DNA of 64,000 nt. Source: Chloroflexota bacterium (GTDB lineage Bacteria; Chloroflexota; Anaerolineae; UBA4142). The translations under genes and the position numbers were made by a program. The number at the start of each line of letters is the position of its first letter. Positions within the stretch are counted from its first letter, which is position 1. The notes under the pieces are model-generated. The model did no database searches, was not told where the DNA came from, and saw only the letters and a list, made by a program, of their open reading frames with translations. The stretch spans positions 17,120 through 81,119 of the forward strand of contig JACRMI010000151.1 of the NCBI GenBank assembly GCA_016215025.1. The letters are read 5' to 3'. Positions 16,490-25,191 of the stretch are shown piece by piece.

Positions 16490-16923
16490 GAATCCTCCTA
16501 CATTTCCGCTGTCCAGATTTTTTCGGTTATCTTCGCAATATTATTGAACTCAATTTCAAATAGTTGAATGTTCATGGCTTGGTCATTATATCCATATCGT
16601 TTGTTGTTGTCGATTGTATTGAGCGGACACTGGTACAAGTCAATCCAAAGGTGATAGGCAATCCTCATTGTCACCCTGAGTGAAGCGAAGGGTCTCGCAA
16701 CTCAGAATAGCGAGACCCTTGCACTTTTAATGCAAGGGTTGATTCGAATGCGCGCAAACGGATTTCGCTAATTCGTTACAACGATTTAATCGCCCATCTT
16801 CGCTAGTACTTCAGCACACTAAAGCTAACTGGTAGCCTAGCCCCTTGTGGACGTAGTACGCTACCAAAACGCGCACGAGGCGCTCTGCTACGTCCCTCAT
16901 TATCAGTGTGACAGAGTACTAGT
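16490..16923. other. 434-bp non-coding divergent region
   Basis: The gap between the divergent antiporter and debranching-enzyme genes has no credible reading frame. It contains a GTCACCCTGAG palindrome with a second hairpin behind it (16670-16739). The rest, including 16800-16920, shows no recognisable element. Confidence 0.5.
16670..16739. repeat. GTCACCCTGAG palindrome plus adjacent hairpin
   Basis: GTCACCCTGAGTGAAGCGAA is a variant of the dominant repeat family. It contains the stem AGGGTCTCGC/GCGAGACCCT and is followed by a second hairpin, CCCTTGCA/TGCAAGGG. Confidence 0.65.
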
Positions 16924-16952
16924 TTGTATTCTGCTCTGTTCTGCATTATACT
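16924..16952 (+). promoter_or_regulatory. promoter predicted to give a leaderless mRNA
   Basis: TTGTAT (16924-16929), 17-base spacer, TATACT (16947-16952). The ATG of the debranching enzyme starts at 16959, six bases later, with no ribosome-binding site. Confidence 0.65.
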
Positions 16953-16958
16953 TGCGCC

Positions 16959-18935
16959 ATGCTTACGATCCCCCGCGAAATTTGTCGTGACCTCGATCAA
17001 GCCCTTACGCGCGAATGGTTGGTCACTAACGGCATAGGCGGTTATGCTTCTTGTTCGATCACCGGCGCAAATACCCGTCGCTATCACGGTCTTCTCGTCG
17101 CCGCACTCAAGCCCCCGGCGGCGCGTACCGTCACGCTTTCCAAACTCGAAGAAGAAGTGGAATGCGGCGGCAGCACGTATCACCTTAGCACGAACGAATA
17201 CGAAAGCGGAACCATCAACCCCGACGGATATTTGTTTCTCGAACAGGTCGGCTTTAACGGCACGATTCCAACCTTTGTGTATCAATCGGCAAAGTTCACG
17301 CTAACTAAAACGATTTGGATGGAGCACGGTCACAATACCACCTACATTCGATACACCCTCGCTCAAGATTCGCAGCCGATTCGATTGACGCTTTTGCCGT
17401 TTTGCACCTATCGTGATTTTCATAAAGAATTGCGCGGCGCACCGAATTGGCGTTTTGATGTTCGAGCGAATGGCAATTCTGTGCAGGTGACCGCATTCGA
17501 TCACGCGACGCCGTATCATTTGGTAACGACGCCGAGGGTCAATTTCGTTCACCTCGATTTGTGGTATTGGCGATTCTTTCATCGCGTCGAACGTGAGCGC
17601 GGGTTGGACTGTGTCGAAGATTTGTATCTGCCCGGTCTCTGGCGCACCGATTTGCAACCCGGTGGATCGATCACCATCATCGCGACCACGGAAGCGGTTG
17701 CCTCGCTCAGCCTCGACATCGACGCGGCGTTGCACCGTGAATGGATCCGCCAGAACACGCTGGTCGAAAATGTCCCAGACCAATTCACGCAACAATTGTA
17801 TCTCGCCGCCGATCAATTCATCGTCCAGCGTCAAGTGCAAGACCAATCGCTCAACACCATCATCGCAGGCTATCCCTGGTTCGGCGATTGGGGGCGCGAC
17901 ACGATGATCGCGCTCGAAGGCTTGACCCTCGTCACCGGGCGCTATGCCGATGCAAAAAAGATCTTGTGCGCGTTTGCGCGCTATGTCGATCAAGGCATGT
18001 TGCCCAATCGATTCCCGGATGCGGGCATCGATGCCGCGCCGGTCGAATACAACACGGTCGATGCAACGCTGTGGTATTTTCACGCCCTCGACCGGTACAT
18101 GTGCGTGACAAAAGATGAATCGCTGCTGCGCGATCTCTTTCCGACTCTGGAATCGATTGTCGATTGGCATTTGAAGGGCACGCGGTACAACATCCGCGTC
18201 GACCCAACCGATTCATTGCTGTGGGCAGGCGAGCCAGGCGTGCAACTGACGTGGATGGATGCCAAAGTCGGCGATTGGGTCGTAACGCCGCGCATCGGCA
18301 AGCCCGTCGAAATCAATGCGCTGTGGTATCGCGCCTTGAAATTGATGGACCAGTGGTCAGTCCAAGTTGGACGATTTTCGTCGCGCTATGACAAGCTGGC
18401 AACCCAAGTGCGCCTGTCGTTTGAACGTTTCTGGTACGCCGAAAGAAAATATCTGTACGACGTGATTGATACCCCGTACGGTAATGACACCTCATTGCGA
18501 CCGAATCAACTTTTCGCGTTGACGCTCGCCGACGATTTGGTTTCGCCCGAGCGCGCGAAATTGATTTTTGATTTAGTCACACGTAATCTCTTGACGCCGT
18601 TTGGTTTACGCTCGCTGTCGCCGCATGATCAGCATTATACGCCGCTCTTCCGTGGCGATCAGCACGCTCGCGATGCCGCCTATCATCAAGGCATCGTGTG
18701 GGGCTGGCTCATTGGGGTCTACGTCGATGCATATCTCCGAGTTTATGGCGACCGTGATGCCGCGCGCGTGTTACTGAATCCATTTCAAGTGCATTTATCC
18801 GAGGCAGGTCTCGGCAGCATCAGCGAAGTATTTGAAGGCGACCCGCCGTTTCGACCGGTTGGCTGTATCGCGCAAGCCTGGAGCGTCGCCGAAGTGTTAC
18901 GAGTGTTAGGTAGGACAACCACTTTGTCATTCTGA
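16959..18935 (+). CDS. glycogen debranching enzyme (amylo-alpha-1,6-glucosidase type)
   Basis: A 658-residue cytoplasmic glycogen-debranching protein. The N-terminal domain has EWLVTNGIGGYASCSITGA and NTRRYHGLLVAALKPP, typical of the archaeal/bacterial GDE N-domain. The C-terminal (alpha/alpha)6 barrel carries YPWFGDWGRDTMIALEGL and later PNRFPDAG, with acidic residues for 1,6-glucosidic cleavage. The length fits the single-function bacterial GDE. Transcription is predicted to start at the ATG itself. The last residues (TTTLSF) and the stop are encoded by a GTCATTCTGA repeat that has replaced the original end. Confidence 0.92.
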   Translation: MLTIPREICRDLDQALTREWLVTNGIGGYASCSITGANTRRYHGLLVAALKPPAARTVTLSKLEEEVECGGSTYHLSTNEYESGTINPDGYLFLEQVGFNGTIPTFVYQSAKFTLTKTIWMEHGHNTTYIRYTLAQDSQPIRLTLLPFCTYRDFHKELRGAPNWRFDVRANGNSVQVTAFDHATPYHLVTTPRVNFVHLDLWYWRFFHRVERERGLDCVEDLYLPGLWRTDLQPGGSITIIATTEAVASLSLDIDAALHREWIRQNTLVENVPDQFTQQLYLAADQFIVQRQVQDQSLNTIIAGYPWFGDWGRDTMIALEGLTLVTGRYADAKKILCAFARYVDQGMLPNRFPDAGIDAAPVEYNTVDATLWYFHALDRYMCVTKDESLLRDLFPTLESIVDWHLKGTRYNIRVDPTDSLLWAGEPGVQLTWMDAKVGDWVVTPRIGKPVEINALWYRALKLMDQWSVQVGRFSSRYDKLATQVRLSFERFWYAERKYLYDVIDTPYGNDTSLRPNQLFALTLADDLVSPERAKLIFDLVTRNLLTPFGLRSLSPHDQHYTPLFRGDQHARDAAYHQGIVWGWLIGVYVDAYLRVYGDRDAARVLLNPFQVHLSEAGLGSISEVFEGDPPFRPVGCIAQAWSVAEVLRVLGRTTTLSF

Positions 18936-18992
18936 GCGAAGCGAAGAATCTCGTTGTCATGGAAGGAGATTCTTCGCTTCGCTCAGAATGAC
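18926..18992. repeat. GTCATTCTGAGCGAAGCGAAG palindrome, canonical copy
   Basis: The arms GTCATTCTGAGCGAAGCGAA and TTCGCTTCGCTCAGAATGAC are perfectly inverted, with a 15-base spacer plus GAATCTC/GGAGATTC. The copy overlaps the 3' end of the debranching-enzyme gene and adds a false N-terminal extension (KEILRFAQNDN) to the next frame. Confidence 0.85.
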
Positions 18993-19004
18993 AACCAAAA
19001 ACTC

Positions 19005-19673
19005 ATGCCTGATTTTCAAACCTTATCCATTGCAATTATTCTCATCAGTCTCGTCATCACCGCTTCGTTTGTCATCTTGATTCCCGATTGGCGCTTGGCG
19101 TTGTATGCGCTCGCCGTTCAGTATGTCGTGGTGGCGACGCTGATTTCCCATCTGGTTCCGCTGCCTCTTGCGATTGTGCGGGTTATCTCTGGCGGACTGG
19201 CGCTGATGATCTTGTATTTCACGGCGCGCCAAAAGTTGGAGAATTTGCGGCGCGCGTATAATGAAGCACAAGACGATGAGGCGCGTGATGTCATCGCTCG
19301 CCGCGCATCGCGGCAACTCTTTGTCGTCGGATTTCCCTTTCGATTATTTTCACTCGCGTTGGTGGTCGTCGGCATTATTGGCATCGTTTCGTCGATGTCG
19401 TTTCTCGGCTTGACGCAGGATGTGCTCTTCGGCGCGGTGTGGCTCATGATGGCAGGCATTCTCGTATCGGTACTCTCGCGCGACGTGTTGCGGTTGGGCT
19501 TGGGCATTTTGATTTTCACGAGCGGTTTTTGCATTCTGGAAACGGCGACCGAGGAGAGTTTATTGCTGTACGGCTTGCTCAATATTTCCGATCTCTTGAT
19601 TGCGTTGGTGATCGCTCATTTGGGCGCGTTGCCCACGACGAATTCATTAGAGCGCCGAGGAGATGAACGTTGA
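19005..19673 (+). CDS. six-helix membrane protein, partner of a NuoN-like protein
   Basis: A 222-residue integral membrane protein with about six transmembrane helices and one basic cytoplasmic loop (TARQKLENLRRAYNEAQ). The ATG at 19005 is used because an upstream start at 18954 reads through a palindromic repeat. The layout resembles the small HyfE/NuoK-type subunits of proton-pumping complexes, but no defining motif was recognised. It overlaps the next gene by four bases, so the two products are probably a complex. Confidence 0.6.
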   Translation: MPDFQTLSIAIILISLVITASFVILIPDWRLALYALAVQYVVVATLISHLVPLPLAIVRVISGGLALMILYFTARQKLENLRRAYNEAQDDEARDVIARRASRQLFVVGFPFRLFSLALVVVGIIGIVSSMSFLGLTQDVLFGAVWLMMAGILVSVLSRDVLRLGLGILIFTSGFCILETATEESLLLYGLLNISDLLIALVIAHLGALPTTNSLERRGDER

Positions 19674-21034
19674 CGATCATCATCATGGCGGTCGTCTGTC
19701 TTGCGACCGGTCTCGCGATTCGATTGTTGCGTCAACTGCCGCGTCTGGTTTTCGTCGCATCACTCGTTGGCGCTATCGCGCTCGCCGTGTTGTTGGCCAG
19801 CGCCGCGTACGACCCGGTTTACTTTTTCGGGCGGTCCCTCGCATTGGACGCATCCGCGCGACTGTTTTTGGTTCCCGCAATCAGTATCGCCGCTGCACTC
19901 GCCTTTTTCGGTCCGCTGACGTTTGAGCATGTGAGCGATGCGCCAATCGATACGATCACGAATGCGCAGGGCGCGTACTTTTTCTGGAGTCTCGCGCCGC
20001 TCCTGTTCGCGATTACGCTCGATAGTTTTCCGCTCGCCGTATTTTTCTGGGCGGTGGGGCTTATCATTCTCATGCTCGCCGCCCATTCGCGCCGCGAAGG
20101 TCGAGTCGGTGGGACAGCGCAATTTCTTTTGCTCACCGTGATCGCGAGCGCGATGCTTTTGCTCGCCAATCGTTTTATCGATTTGTATCCGCTCACGCCA
20201 GAAAACCTCGACTTGATTCGGAACACGATTGTTTTTCTCGCGCTCGGTTTTGGCTTGTTGCTCGCCGTCGTTCCGCTAAGTATCTGGTTTGGACCGCTTG
20301 CCGACGAGATGCCGCTGTTGGGTCTCGCTTTTTTGGTGGGGATTGTGCAACCCGTCGGACTGTGGCTCTTGTATCAGCAAATGATGACGGTTCCCTGGTT
20401 GGTCTCTAAATCGCCGTTGCTCGAAATTTTATATTGGGGCGGAATCGTCACGGTTCCTGTAGGCGCTTTGCTGGCGCTGGGCGAACGGCGCAGCGGTCGA
20501 TGGCTGGCGTACTTGTCGCTGGTTTCGCTTGGCAATGCGTTGATCGGCTTGAGCTTGGGGACGCAACTAGGTTTGATCGGCGCAGTGTTCGCGATTTTCA
20601 ATCGTGCGGTTGGTGTTGCCCTCATCGCGGGCGGACTCGCTTTCGTGCAGCATCACGCCGAACGTCGTTGGCAGCTTATCGGCGCAGCGGCAATCGTGAT
20701 GGGGGGATTTTCGCTTTCTGGGATTCCGCCGTTGGTCGGTTTCGCGTCGGGGTATTCAGTGTATCGTGACCTCGCCGCGACCAATCCCAATGCGATTATC
20801 GTACTCTTGGTTTCGGCGACGCTGGTCTTGTTCGCGGCGACGCGCGTCGCATGGGATATTGTCAGAGCGAGTCGGCAAGTGCAAGTCGTCAGCGTCGAAA
20901 TCAAAATCGTTCCGTATCTGTGTGCCGTTGTCGTTTTGCTCTTGATGGTCATTACCATTTCGGTGGGTCTGTTCCCGCAGTGGATCGGCAATTCGCTGAT
21001 CGATACGCTGGGCAAAGCCGCGTATTTGAAATAG
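19670..21034 (+). CDS. NuoN/MrpD-like proton-conducting membrane protein, divergent
   Basis: A 454-residue protein with about 13-14 transmembrane helices, similar in size and pattern to NuoM/NuoN/MrpD antiporter-like subunits. The late stretch FSLSGIPPLVGFASGYSVYRDL matches the FSLAGIPP-GF-K region of that family, although the usual Lys after Gly-Phe is missing. The central PFHxWLPDAHxxAPTPVS motif is degraded to PLSIWFGPLADEMPLLG. The start is TTG at 19670 with GAGGAG seven bases before it. No other complex I or hydrogenase gene is near, so it may work with the preceding six-helix protein as a stand-alone ion translocator. Confidence 0.68.
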   Translation: MTIIIMAVVCLATGLAIRLLRQLPRLVFVASLVGAIALAVLLASAAYDPVYFFGRSLALDASARLFLVPAISIAAALAFFGPLTFEHVSDAPIDTITNAQGAYFFWSLAPLLFAITLDSFPLAVFFWAVGLIILMLAAHSRREGRVGGTAQFLLLTVIASAMLLLANRFIDLYPLTPENLDLIRNTIVFLALGFGLLLAVVPLSIWFGPLADEMPLLGLAFLVGIVQPVGLWLLYQQMMTVPWLVSKSPLLEILYWGGIVTVPVGALLALGERRSGRWLAYLSLVSLGNALIGLSLGTQLGLIGAVFAIFNRAVGVALIAGGLAFVQHHAERRWQLIGAAAIVMGGFSLSGIPPLVGFASGYSVYRDLAATNPNAIIVLLVSATLVLFAATRVAWDIVRASRQVQVVSVEIKIVPYLCAVVVLLLMVITISVGLFPQWIGNSLIDTLGKAAYLK

Positions 21035-21062
21035 TGGTCAGTGGTCAGGGTACAGTGAATAG

Positions 21063-21107
21063 AACGGCAGTTGATCGATTGAACAATCAACTGCCGTTTT
21101 GTTTTGC
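21063..21107 (+). terminator. intrinsic terminator
   Basis: The perfect stem AACGGCAGTTGAT/ATCAACTGCCGTT is followed by TTGTTTTG. It ends the NuoN-like operon and faces the convergent aldolase gene. Confidence 0.75.
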
Positions 21108-21134
21108 TAAATCAGAAATCAGAAATCGTAAATC

Positions 21135-22025
21135 CTAAATCACACCGGCGTCTTGCATGACCTTACGCAATGCGGCGCGGTCTTCGTCGGGCAGAGGACG
21201 CAGCGGCAGGCGCGGCGGTCCTCCGTAAAATCCTTGATTCAATTCTTCGAGTGCGGCTTTCAACCCAGGAATATTCCAGCGTGTCGTGACGGCGGCGTTG
21301 AGTTGGACGAGTTTCAATTGCAATCGTTGCGCTTCGTCGTGGCGACCGTTGCAGAATGCATGGTAGATGGCGATGGTTTCGCGCGGCGCGACGTTCGCGA
21401 GTGCAGCGACGGTTGCTTTTGCGCCGATGCATAGCGCGGGATAAAAATATCCACCTGAGCCAGCGATGACCGTAAAGTCGGGACGTACCTCGCGGATGAT
21501 GTTGGCAAATTTTGCGACGTTGCCGCTGCTGTCTTTGATCGCGACGATGTTGGGATGCTGGGCGAGCTGAATCACCGAATTCGCATCGATGTCGATGGCG
21601 GTGGCGGCAGGCATGTTGTAAATGATCGTCGGAATCGGCGACGCATCCGCAATCACGCGGTAATGATTGACGAGCGCGGCAGGTTTCATTTCGGCTTTGT
21701 AATAATTCGGCGTGACACACATCACCGCATCGGCACCCAACTCGGCGGCGCGTTTGGCTAACGCAATCGTATTGCGCGTTGATTCAACACCTGCGCCCGC
21801 GAGAAAAAGTTTGTCGCTGGGGATCGCTTCGCGCGCGGCTTGCCACAACGCCGCGCGTTCGTCATCGGTGAGCATGGGAGCTTCGCCGTTGGAACCCAGG
21901 ACGACGTAACCACTCAATGCCGTCTTGTTCCACAATGTGATGTTCGATTTGAACTTGTCCAACAAAAGATTCCCATCCGCATCGAACGGAGTGGGAATCG
22001 GCGGGAATACGCCTTCAATTTTCAT
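21135..22025 (-). CDS. DapA/HOGA-superfamily pyruvate-dependent aldolase
   Basis: A 296-residue class I aldolase of the dihydrodipicolinate synthase/N-acetylneuraminate lyase superfamily. The Schiff-base Lys lies in NIVAIKDSSGN and the catalytic Tyr in TIIYNMPAATAI. The usual GTTGE substrate motif reads GSNGEAPML, as in 4-hydroxy-2-oxoglutarate aldolases (HOGA), so lysine synthesis is less likely than a catabolic aldolase or lyase. The ATG at 22025 has GGAG seven bases upstream; an earlier ATG at 22043 would begin in a palindromic repeat. Confidence 0.85.
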   Translation of the reverse strand: MKIEGVFPPIPTPFDADGNLLLDKFKSNITLWNKTALSGYVVLGSNGEAPMLTDDERAALWQAAREAIPSDKLFLAGAGVESTRNTIALAKRAAELGADAVMCVTPNYYKAEMKPAALVNHYRVIADASPIPTIIYNMPAATAIDIDANSVIQLAQHPNIVAIKDSSGNVAKFANIIREVRPDFTVIAGSGGYFYPALCIGAKATVAALANVAPRETIAIYHAFCNGRHDEAQRLQLKLVQLNAAVTTRWNIPGLKAALEELNQGFYGGPPRLPLRPLPDEDRAALRKVMQDAGVI

Positions 22026-22035
22026 TTGGTCTCCT

Positions 22036-22133
22036 GACCTCATCCCTAACCCCCGCCTTTCAGGCGACCCCTTCCCCCTCTCCTGACGAACCTCAGTCAG
22101 GAGAGGGGGAAGGGGCAGGGGATGGAGGTGAGG
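22036..22133. repeat. CTCATCCCTAACCCC palindrome
   Basis: An almost perfect 98-bp inverted repeat with outer arms ACCTCATCCC/GGGATGGAGGTGAGGT and inner CCCCTTCCCCCTCTCCTGAC against its complement. It fills the gap between the aldolase start and the GIN-domain gene stop. A fragment of the same family lies in frame in cobQ (7144-7187). Confidence 0.85.
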
Positions 22134-22859
22134 TTATTTTTTCGCAACTGACGATGCGCCGCTAGATGAACTGCGACCAATCGTCGGATTGCCGTCGTAC
22201 GTCAGATGCGACGCACCGCTCAGATTATAATCCAATTTGCTTTTCACGCTAATTCGCGCATTGGACGCGCCGCTCAAGCTGACGCTCGCGCTGTCGAGAG
22301 AAAAATCGTTCAAGTTCAATGTGCTTGCGCCGTCGGCTTTTAGATCGGCTGCGTTGGCGTTGCCTTGCAAGTTCGCTTTGCTCGCGCCGGAGACATGCAC
22401 GTCGATGCGGTCTGCCACGAACGATCCGATGAGCGTGCTTGCGCCAGAAGCATCAAGCGTTGCAGGTTTCGACAATTTGAATTCCGATACATTACCGGTG
22501 CTTGCGCCGCTGATGCGCAGTGCTTCGAGGGTTGGCATTGTGATCTTGGCTTTCAGTGTGCCGCGTGTATAGCCGCCGCGATAATCGAATCGAATTGAGA
22601 GTTTCGATCCACTTTTATCGACCTTGATGTAATCGAACAGATTGTCATCGGCGGTGATCGATACACTGAATGTGTCCGACTGGCTGACGTCGGCTTGAAA
22701 GGTGCTGCCTACATCGACGGATTGAAAGTCGGCAAACTCAAAATTTTTCGTTGTCAGTTTACCAGAGCCAAGAATTGTTTGTGGCATGGGAATGTAAAAC
22801 GAACAAGCTGAGAGTGTTAGCGCCAAAATGGCGACTAGAGTGAGTGATAAAGTACGCAT
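22134..22859 (-). CDS. GIN-domain lipoprotein (DUF2807)
   Basis: A 241-residue lipoprotein (signal ending LTLSAC, lipobox Cys19). The rest is a right-handed beta-helix-like DUF2807 'head GIN' domain: repeated SGAS or DGAS turns (ISGASTGN, DASGASTL, VSGASKANL, ADGASTLNL, LSGASNARI, LSGASHLTY). The family is cell-surface and often called a putative adhesin, but its function is not established. The ATG at 22859 has AAAGGAG seven bases upstream. The gene is last in a run of minus-strand genes and ends in a Ser-rich tail. Confidence 0.85.
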   Translation of the reverse strand: MRTLSLTLVAILALTLSACSFYIPMPQTILGSGKLTTKNFEFADFQSVDVGSTFQADVSQSDTFSVSITADDNLFDYIKVDKSGSKLSIRFDYRGGYTRGTLKAKITMPTLEALRISGASTGNVSEFKLSKPATLDASGASTLIGSFVADRIDVHVSGASKANLQGNANAADLKADGASTLNLNDFSLDSASVSLSGASNARISVKSKLDYNLSGASHLTYDGNPTIGRSSSSGASSVAKK

Positions 22860-22921
22860 CGTAATCTCCTTTCGAAATCTTCTCACATCGATATACGTGG
22901 GATGCGTACAAAGGTTACAAT

Positions 22922-23473
22922 TTATTCAGTCTGTATCACTCCGCCGCAATAAATGCACTCGGCGCTGGTTGCATCGATCCAATCGACTTCATCACTGCGC
23001 GCAGGTGCGGCACAATGCGGGCATTTGCTCGGCAATCGACTCCGTTGGGTCGATGCGATATTGCCTTGTCCGCCGAGCGCTTTCACTTTGTCGCCAAATT
23101 CTTTTTGCAATGTATCCGCCGCTGCTGCCCAGCCGTTATCGCGCATTCGTTTAGTGATGTTTACGAAAAACTGGGGAGTGCGTTCGAGCAGGTTGAGTTG
23201 CAGAAATTGATTCAATGCAGTCCGCGAATGAGTCAACGCGGCTTGTTCGTTTTTCGCGGCGGTATACGCGTGTGCGGCTTGGGCATGCGCATTCGCAGCG
23301 GGTTTGACTAGCCCGCGTTGCTCTGCCTCTTGCGCGAGTCGCTCGAAAATTTGCGCGGCTTGCTCTGGCTTGCCGTTTGCTATCAATTGATTAGCGCGCG
23401 CGACGGCTTGCAAAACAATTGGATTTGCTCCGGCTAGCGCGCGTCGTAACGGACGCATCGGACGACGAAACAT
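22922..23473 (-). CDS. helical-repeat protein with C-terminal zinc ribbon, unknown function
   Basis: A 183-residue soluble protein. Residues about 15-130 are Ala-rich amphipathic helices reminiscent of TPR repeats (ARANQLIANGKPEQAAQIFE, AANAHAQAAHAYTAAKNEQA). The C-terminus is a two-CxxC zinc ribbon (CPHCAAP and CIYCGG). The N-terminal MFRRPMRPLRRA is basic. No known family was recognised; an adaptor or regulatory role is possible. It lies 34 bases downstream of the UbiA gene, separated by an AGACCTGTCAGGTCT palindrome. Confidence 0.6.
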   Translation of the reverse strand: MFRRPMRPLRRALAGANPIVLQAVARANQLIANGKPEQAAQIFERLAQEAEQRGLVKPAANAHAQAAHAYTAAKNEQAALTHSRTALNQFLQLNLLERTPQFFVNITKRMRDNGWAAAADTLQKEFGDKVKALGGQGNIASTQRSRLPSKCPHCAAPARSDEVDWIDATSAECIYCGGVIQTE

Positions 23474-23507
23474 ATTGTCTCCTTCGACAGACCTGTCAGG
23501 TCTTGAT

Positions 23508-24353
23508 TTACAACGCCATCAACCACCCTGCGATAAGAACCACTGCGCTCGGCGCGATCAAGTGGAAAACGACGCGCAGTGTATTCGATGTCGGTTGGCG
23601 ATGATACAACCACATGCTGGCGACGACCAATGCAAGCGAAATTGCAACCGCCGCGCCGACGATTTCTAAATTTAATTGCAAAACGATTGCGCTGACGAGA
23701 GTGACGATTTGCGCGCCGATCATCGTGCTCCACACGACGATCACGCCGCGCGTGCGTCCGAGCGTCACCGCAAATCCGCGTACACCAACGGCGATGTCGG
23801 TTTCCGTGTCGGGCAGCGTTTGCGCGAGGTGGACACCGAACAAGAGCGGTAGACCAATCGGCACGAGAACGAACTGGCGCGCGTCGAATCGTTGCATCAC
23901 GATCCAAACGTAAATCGGTAGCGTGATGAACCCAATAACGTACGGCAGCCAACTGAACGGTGTATCGCGTAACCAATAATTGTACAGTTGTCCTGCAAGT
24001 GTGCCGAGCAGCACAAGCAACAATGCAATCCATCCAAGCGAGATTCCAAACACGAGCATCAGCACGAACGCCACTGCAATGTTGACGCGCGCTTCGTTCG
24101 GCGTGACGATTCCGCGCACGATAGGTTTCCAAGGCTGTCCTTGCGCGTCGAGCACTCGATCGTGTAAATCGTTGGAGGTGCCGACGACGACCTGAGAGAA
24201 GAAGAGTGCGCCAATTGCGCGGGCGAGTCGGGAGAGATCAAGCGCGTCGCGCGCGGTGGCGATGGCGAGGATGGTGGCGAGCGCGACGACCATCATCACG
24301 GGGAACGGGTGGATCATGAGCCAATAGGCTTGCAGTCGGCGCAGGAGTGACAT
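23508..24353 (-). CDS. UbiA-family prenyltransferase
   Basis: A 281-residue membrane protein with eight to nine helices. The first Asp-rich motif is NDLHDRVLD (NDxxDxxxD), which binds the prenyl diphosphate through magnesium. The second is LPDTETD (DxxxD). Together with YNYWLRDTPFSWLPYVIGF they place it in the UbiA superfamily, which attaches prenyl chains to quinone, heme or lipid head groups. The KPIVRG stretch after motif 1 is like chlorophyll/MenA/DGGGP-synthase-like members. The acceptor cannot be named from sequence, and no quinone gene is adjacent. Confidence 0.85.
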   Translation of the reverse strand: MSLLRRLQAYWLMIHPFPVMMVVALATILAIATARDALDLSRLARAIGALFFSQVVVGTSNDLHDRVLDAQGQPWKPIVRGIVTPNEARVNIAVAFVLMLVFGISLGWIALLLVLLGTLAGQLYNYWLRDTPFSWLPYVIGFITLPIYVWIVMQRFDARQFVLVPIGLPLLFGVHLAQTLPDTETDIAVGVRGFAVTLGRTRGVIVVWSTMIGAQIVTLVSAIVLQLNLEIVGAAVAISLALVVASMWLYHRQPTSNTLRVVFHLIAPSAVVLIAGWLMAL

Positions 24354-24396
24354 CGTTTGCGTTTCTTTACTTTGTGGGACAAATTGGCAATTTGTC

Positions 24397-25191
24397 CTAC
24401 GACCCTGTGCTCGAATAATGTTTTAATCCGAAAAGCCACACCCGAAATGCAATCGTCAGCAAAACGATTGCAACAACCGGTGAGAGAAATGCAAGCACGC
24501 CGACATCGCGACCGAGCAGAAAGCTTGCAGGGTAGAACGATGCAAAGCCGTACGGAATAATCCACGTCAGCAGAACTTGAATGCCGCGATTGTAAATCGA
24601 CAACGGATATTGCGCGAATTCGTGCAAGTTGAAAACCACTTGCGTCACGGGAATCGATTCGACCAGCCAGAATGCGCTCGACGCGGTGATGAGATTTAGC
24701 GCGATAAAGATCGCGCCGCCGCTCAATACGGCGACGACGATGTATGCAAGATTTAACGGCGTCCACGCAATGCCCAACGCTATGGTCGATTTTGCAACGA
24801 GTGCCGCGCCGATCAAAAAATTGCCGATGCCGTCGTGACAAAATCGGTCGGCGAGCAAATGAAAAAGCGGATCGATGGGGCGCACGAGGAATCGATCAAA
24901 CTGTCCGCTGCGCACATAGTTCCAACCAATCGTCCACAGATTATCGGCGAACATGTGCATGATGGATTTCGACAGCGTGACGAGTCCATAGATCAACAGC
25001 ACTTGATCGAAGCTCCAACCGCTGAGACTGGGAATTTGCGCCATGACAACCCAAATCGTCAGCAGTCCCGCGATCTGCAAAATGATCGTCGATGATGCGC
25101 CGATCAAAAAGTTGGCACGATACTCCATCAGAATTTTGAATCGCTGTTTGAGGAAATACCAATACAGTTCAGTGTATCGTCGCATCGTCAT
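24397..25191 (-). CDS. ABC-2-type permease subunit (second)
   Basis: A 264-residue membrane protein with six helices of the DUF990/ABC2_membrane_6 type. The conserved start MRRYTELYWYFLKQRFKILM is followed by RSGQFDRFLVRPIDPLFHLL. Its ATG overlaps the stop of the first permease gene (ATGA). The two permeases and the ATPase at 26122 together form an exporter of the NodJ/daunorubicin type; the substrate is unknown. Confidence 0.85.
   Translation of the reverse strand: MTMRRYTELYWYFLKQRFKILMEYRANFLIGASSTIILQIAGLLTIWVVMAQIPSLSGWSFDQVLLIYGLVTLSKSIMHMFADNLWTIGWNYVRSGQFDRFLVRPIDPLFHLLADRFCHDGIGNFLIGAALVAKSTIALGIAWTPLNLAYIVVAVLSGGAIFIALNLITASSAFWLVESIPVTQVVFNLHEFAQYPLSIYNRGIQVLLTWIIPYGFASFYPASFLLGRDVGVLAFLSPVVAIVLLTIAFRVWLFGLKHYSSTGS

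Noticed and set aside
16735..16765. tRNA-like GATTCGAATGC
   Set aside because: No acceptor or anticodon stem surrounds it; it is the edge of a repeat.
18954..19004. N-terminal extension (KEILRFAQNDN) of the six-helix protein
   Set aside because: It is translation of a palindromic repeat; the ATG at 19005 begins the real protein.
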